A stretch of 64,000 bases of DNA from an uncultured Actinomycetes bacterium (GTDB taxonomy: Bacteria; Actinomycetota; Acidimicrobiia; Acidimicrobiales; RAAP-2). The DNA lies in NCBI GenBank assembly GCA_903875425.1, contig CAIQWC010000003.1, positions 1-64,000 on the forward strand. The letters run 5' to 3'. Position numbers and translations under genes: made by a program. The notes under the pieces were generated by a model. It did no database searches and was not told where the DNA came from. It was given only the letters and a program-made list of their open reading frames with translations. Shown one piece after another: positions 62,735 through 64,000 of this stretch (position 1 is its first letter; each line of letters starts with the position of its first letter).

Positions 62735-64000
62735 ATGTTTGACGCCCTCTCTGATCGCCTCGATTCAATAGCTAAGCGACTCAAAGGTCGTGGCCGCCTG
62801 AGCGAGGCCGACCTCGATGAGGCGCTCGGCGAGATCCGCACTGCGCTCCTTGATGCTGACGTTGACTTCGGGGTAGTTCGTGGCTTTGTCGCTGGCGTCA
62901 AGGACCGGCTCGTAGGAGTTGAACTCTCCAAGGCACTCTCGCCGGGACAGCAAGTAATCAAGGCGGTTCACGAGGAACTTATCCGCATCCTCGGCGGGGA
63001 AACGCTCAAGATCACCTACGCCCAGCGACCCCCAACGGTTATCTTGCTTGCCGGACTGCAAGGAGCTGGGAAGACCACCGCGGCGGCGAAACTAGCGCGG
63101 TGGTTCAAACAGCAAGGACGCAACCCCATTTTAGTGGCTGCTGATCTTCAACGCCCTGCAGCTGTCCAACAACTAGAGGTGCTCGGTGCGGCCATTGGCG
63201 TCTCCGTTATCAGTGATCCCGCTGGACCCGTCGCGTCAGCGAAGGCCGGACTCGATGAAGCCGCTCGCGTCGGCCGTGACGTTGTCATCGTCGACACCGC
63301 AGGCCGCTTAGCAATCGACGAAGCCTTGATGGATGAAGTTGCTGCGGTTTCGGTGGCGACGAAGCCTACGTATACCTTCTTGGTAATCGACGCGATGATC
63401 GGTCAAGACGCAGTCCAAACTGCTCTGGCCTTCCATGAGCGTCTCGAACTCGACGGTGTGATTCTTACGAAGCTCGACGGTGACGCACGTGGCGGCGTCG
63501 CGCTCAGTGTGGCCGAGGTGGTTGGCCGACCGATTGCCTTCGCGTCGACCGGAGAAAAGGTCGAAGACCTCGACTTGTTCCATCCAAATCGTATGGCGGA
63601 TCGAATCCTTGGCATGGGTGACATGTTGAGCTTGATTGAACAAGCCGAGGCGACCATGGATGCCGACGTGGTGTCTCGCTCAGCGGGCCGCATGATATCG
63701 GGCACCTTTACTCTTGATGATTTTCTTGATCAGCTCGGCCAGGTTCGCAAGATGGGATCAATGGGCGGAATTATGAAGTTGATGCCGGGGATGAGTAAAC
63801 AGATGCGTCAAGCCGCTGACCAGATTGATGATCGCCACCTTGACCGCCTCGAAGGCATGGTTCACTCGATGACAAAGGCGGAACGCAACGACCCCTCTGT
63901 CATCGACGGCTCGCGGCGTCGACGCATCGCCAACGGTGCTGGTGTGACAACGCAAGATATCAACCAACTACTGAACCAGTTCAAGCAAATGCAAAAGATG
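62735..64000 (+). CDS. ffh: Signal recognition particle protein Ffh (3' end cut by the window)
   Basis: The first 422 residues of Ffh. The N domain is followed by G1 LAGLQGAGKTT (near residue 107), AADLQRPAAVQQL, DTAGRLAIDE and TKLDGDARGG, and by most of the methionine-rich M domain (MGSMGGIMKLMPGMSKQMRQ), which binds 4.5S RNA and signal peptides. Only the C-terminal tail is missing. No SRP RNA gene is seen nearby. Confidence 0.96.
   Translation, partial: MFDALSDRLDSIAKRLKGRGRLSEADLDEALGEIRTALLDADVDFGVVRGFVAGVKDRLVGVELSKALSPGQQVIKAVHEELIRILGGETLKITYAQRPPTVILLAGLQGAGKTTAAAKLARWFKQQGRNPILVAADLQRPAAVQQLEVLGAAIGVSVISDPAGPVASAKAGLDEAARVGRDVVIVDTAGRLAIDEALMDEVAAVSVATKPTYTFLVIDAMIGQDAVQTALAFHERLELDGVILTKLDGDARGGVALSVAEVVGRPIAFASTGEKVEDLDLFHPNRMADRILGMGDMLSLIEQAEATMDADVVSRSAGRMISGTFTLDDFLDQLGQVRKMGSMGGIMKLMPGMSKQMRQAADQIDDRHLDRLEGMVHSMTKAERNDPSVIDGSRRRRIANGAGVTTQDINQLLNQFKQMQKM

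Noticed and set aside
1-64000. CRISPR arrays, prophage, transposases or toxin-antitoxin systems
   Set aside because: No regularly spaced repeats, transposase or integrase motifs, or phage structural genes were seen on either strand.

Overview
The window looks like a stretch of chromosome from an actinobacterium (Actinomycetota). Evidence for this: a mycofactocin-type short-chain dehydrogenase, a FolP2-type dihydropteroate synthase homologue, a GTP-type PEP carboxykinase, a LAxTG (class E sortase type) surface protein, HrcA/CIRCE control, and the actinobacterial gene order sepIVA-yceD-rnc-fpg-smc-ftsY. Moderate GC, frequent GTG/TTG starts and very many apparently leaderless genes fit a deep lineage such as Acidimicrobiia, but the exact placement is inference. 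Nearly all genes are conserved housekeeping genes in tight operons with 1-8 bp overlaps.

Layout. 1-3.6 kb: tRNA-Ala(GGC), an MFS transporter, a carboxymuconolactone-decarboxylase-like protein and a mycofactocin-type SDR. 3.6-11.2 kb: leuS, a YgjP-like metallopeptidase, PAC2 and aminoglycoside-phosphotransferase-fold genes, a thioredoxin-TPR protein, a FolP2-like gene and holA. 11.2-20.4 kb: rpsT, lepA, then hrcA-dnaJ-rsmE-HIT-phoH-ybeY-CNNM-era. 20.4-33.8 kb: a DinG-like helicase, uppS-recO-photolyase-hemW, glyS, a drug-type ABC exporter, a GT2 glycosyltransferase and the dnaG-rpoD pair. 33.9-39.7 kb: tRNA-Asn(GTT), a small membrane protein, a secreted phosphodiester glycosidase and pstS-pstC-pstA-pstB. 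39.7-42.9 kb is the least conserved part. It holds a possible purB fragment, a broken 5' half of a CAT-anticodon tRNA, a LAKTG-anchored surface protein, the intact CAT tRNA and small unrecognised sequences. 42.9-48.7 kb: membrane proteins, a second MFS protein, pckG, thiL and rpmB. 48.8-64 kb: fakA-recG-rsmD-coaD-sepIVA-yceD-rpmF-plsX-acpP-rnc-fpg-like-smc-ftsY-ffh, with ffh running off the right edge.

Functionally the window covers translation (leuS, glyS, lepA, era, ybeY, rsmD, rsmE, rpsT, rpmB, rpmF, three tRNAs), DNA replication and repair (holA, dnaG, recO, recG, photolyase, smc, Fpg-like), protein targeting (ffh, ftsY), lipid and cell-wall precursors (plsX, acpP, fakA, uppS), heat-shock control and high-affinity phosphate uptake.

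I did not find a clear new multi-gene system. The most noteworthy signals are: (1) a repeated TANNNT -10 box 6-10 nt before the start codon of about 18 genes, implying widespread leaderless mRNAs; (2) an Fpg-family protein lacking several catalytic residues but sitting in a conserved operon; (3) a perfect 18-bp inverted repeat inside the 5' end of pstC; (4) a 37-nt tRNA remnant 2.2 kb from its intact relative; and (5) five convergent gene pairs whose stop codons interlock in 4 bp.
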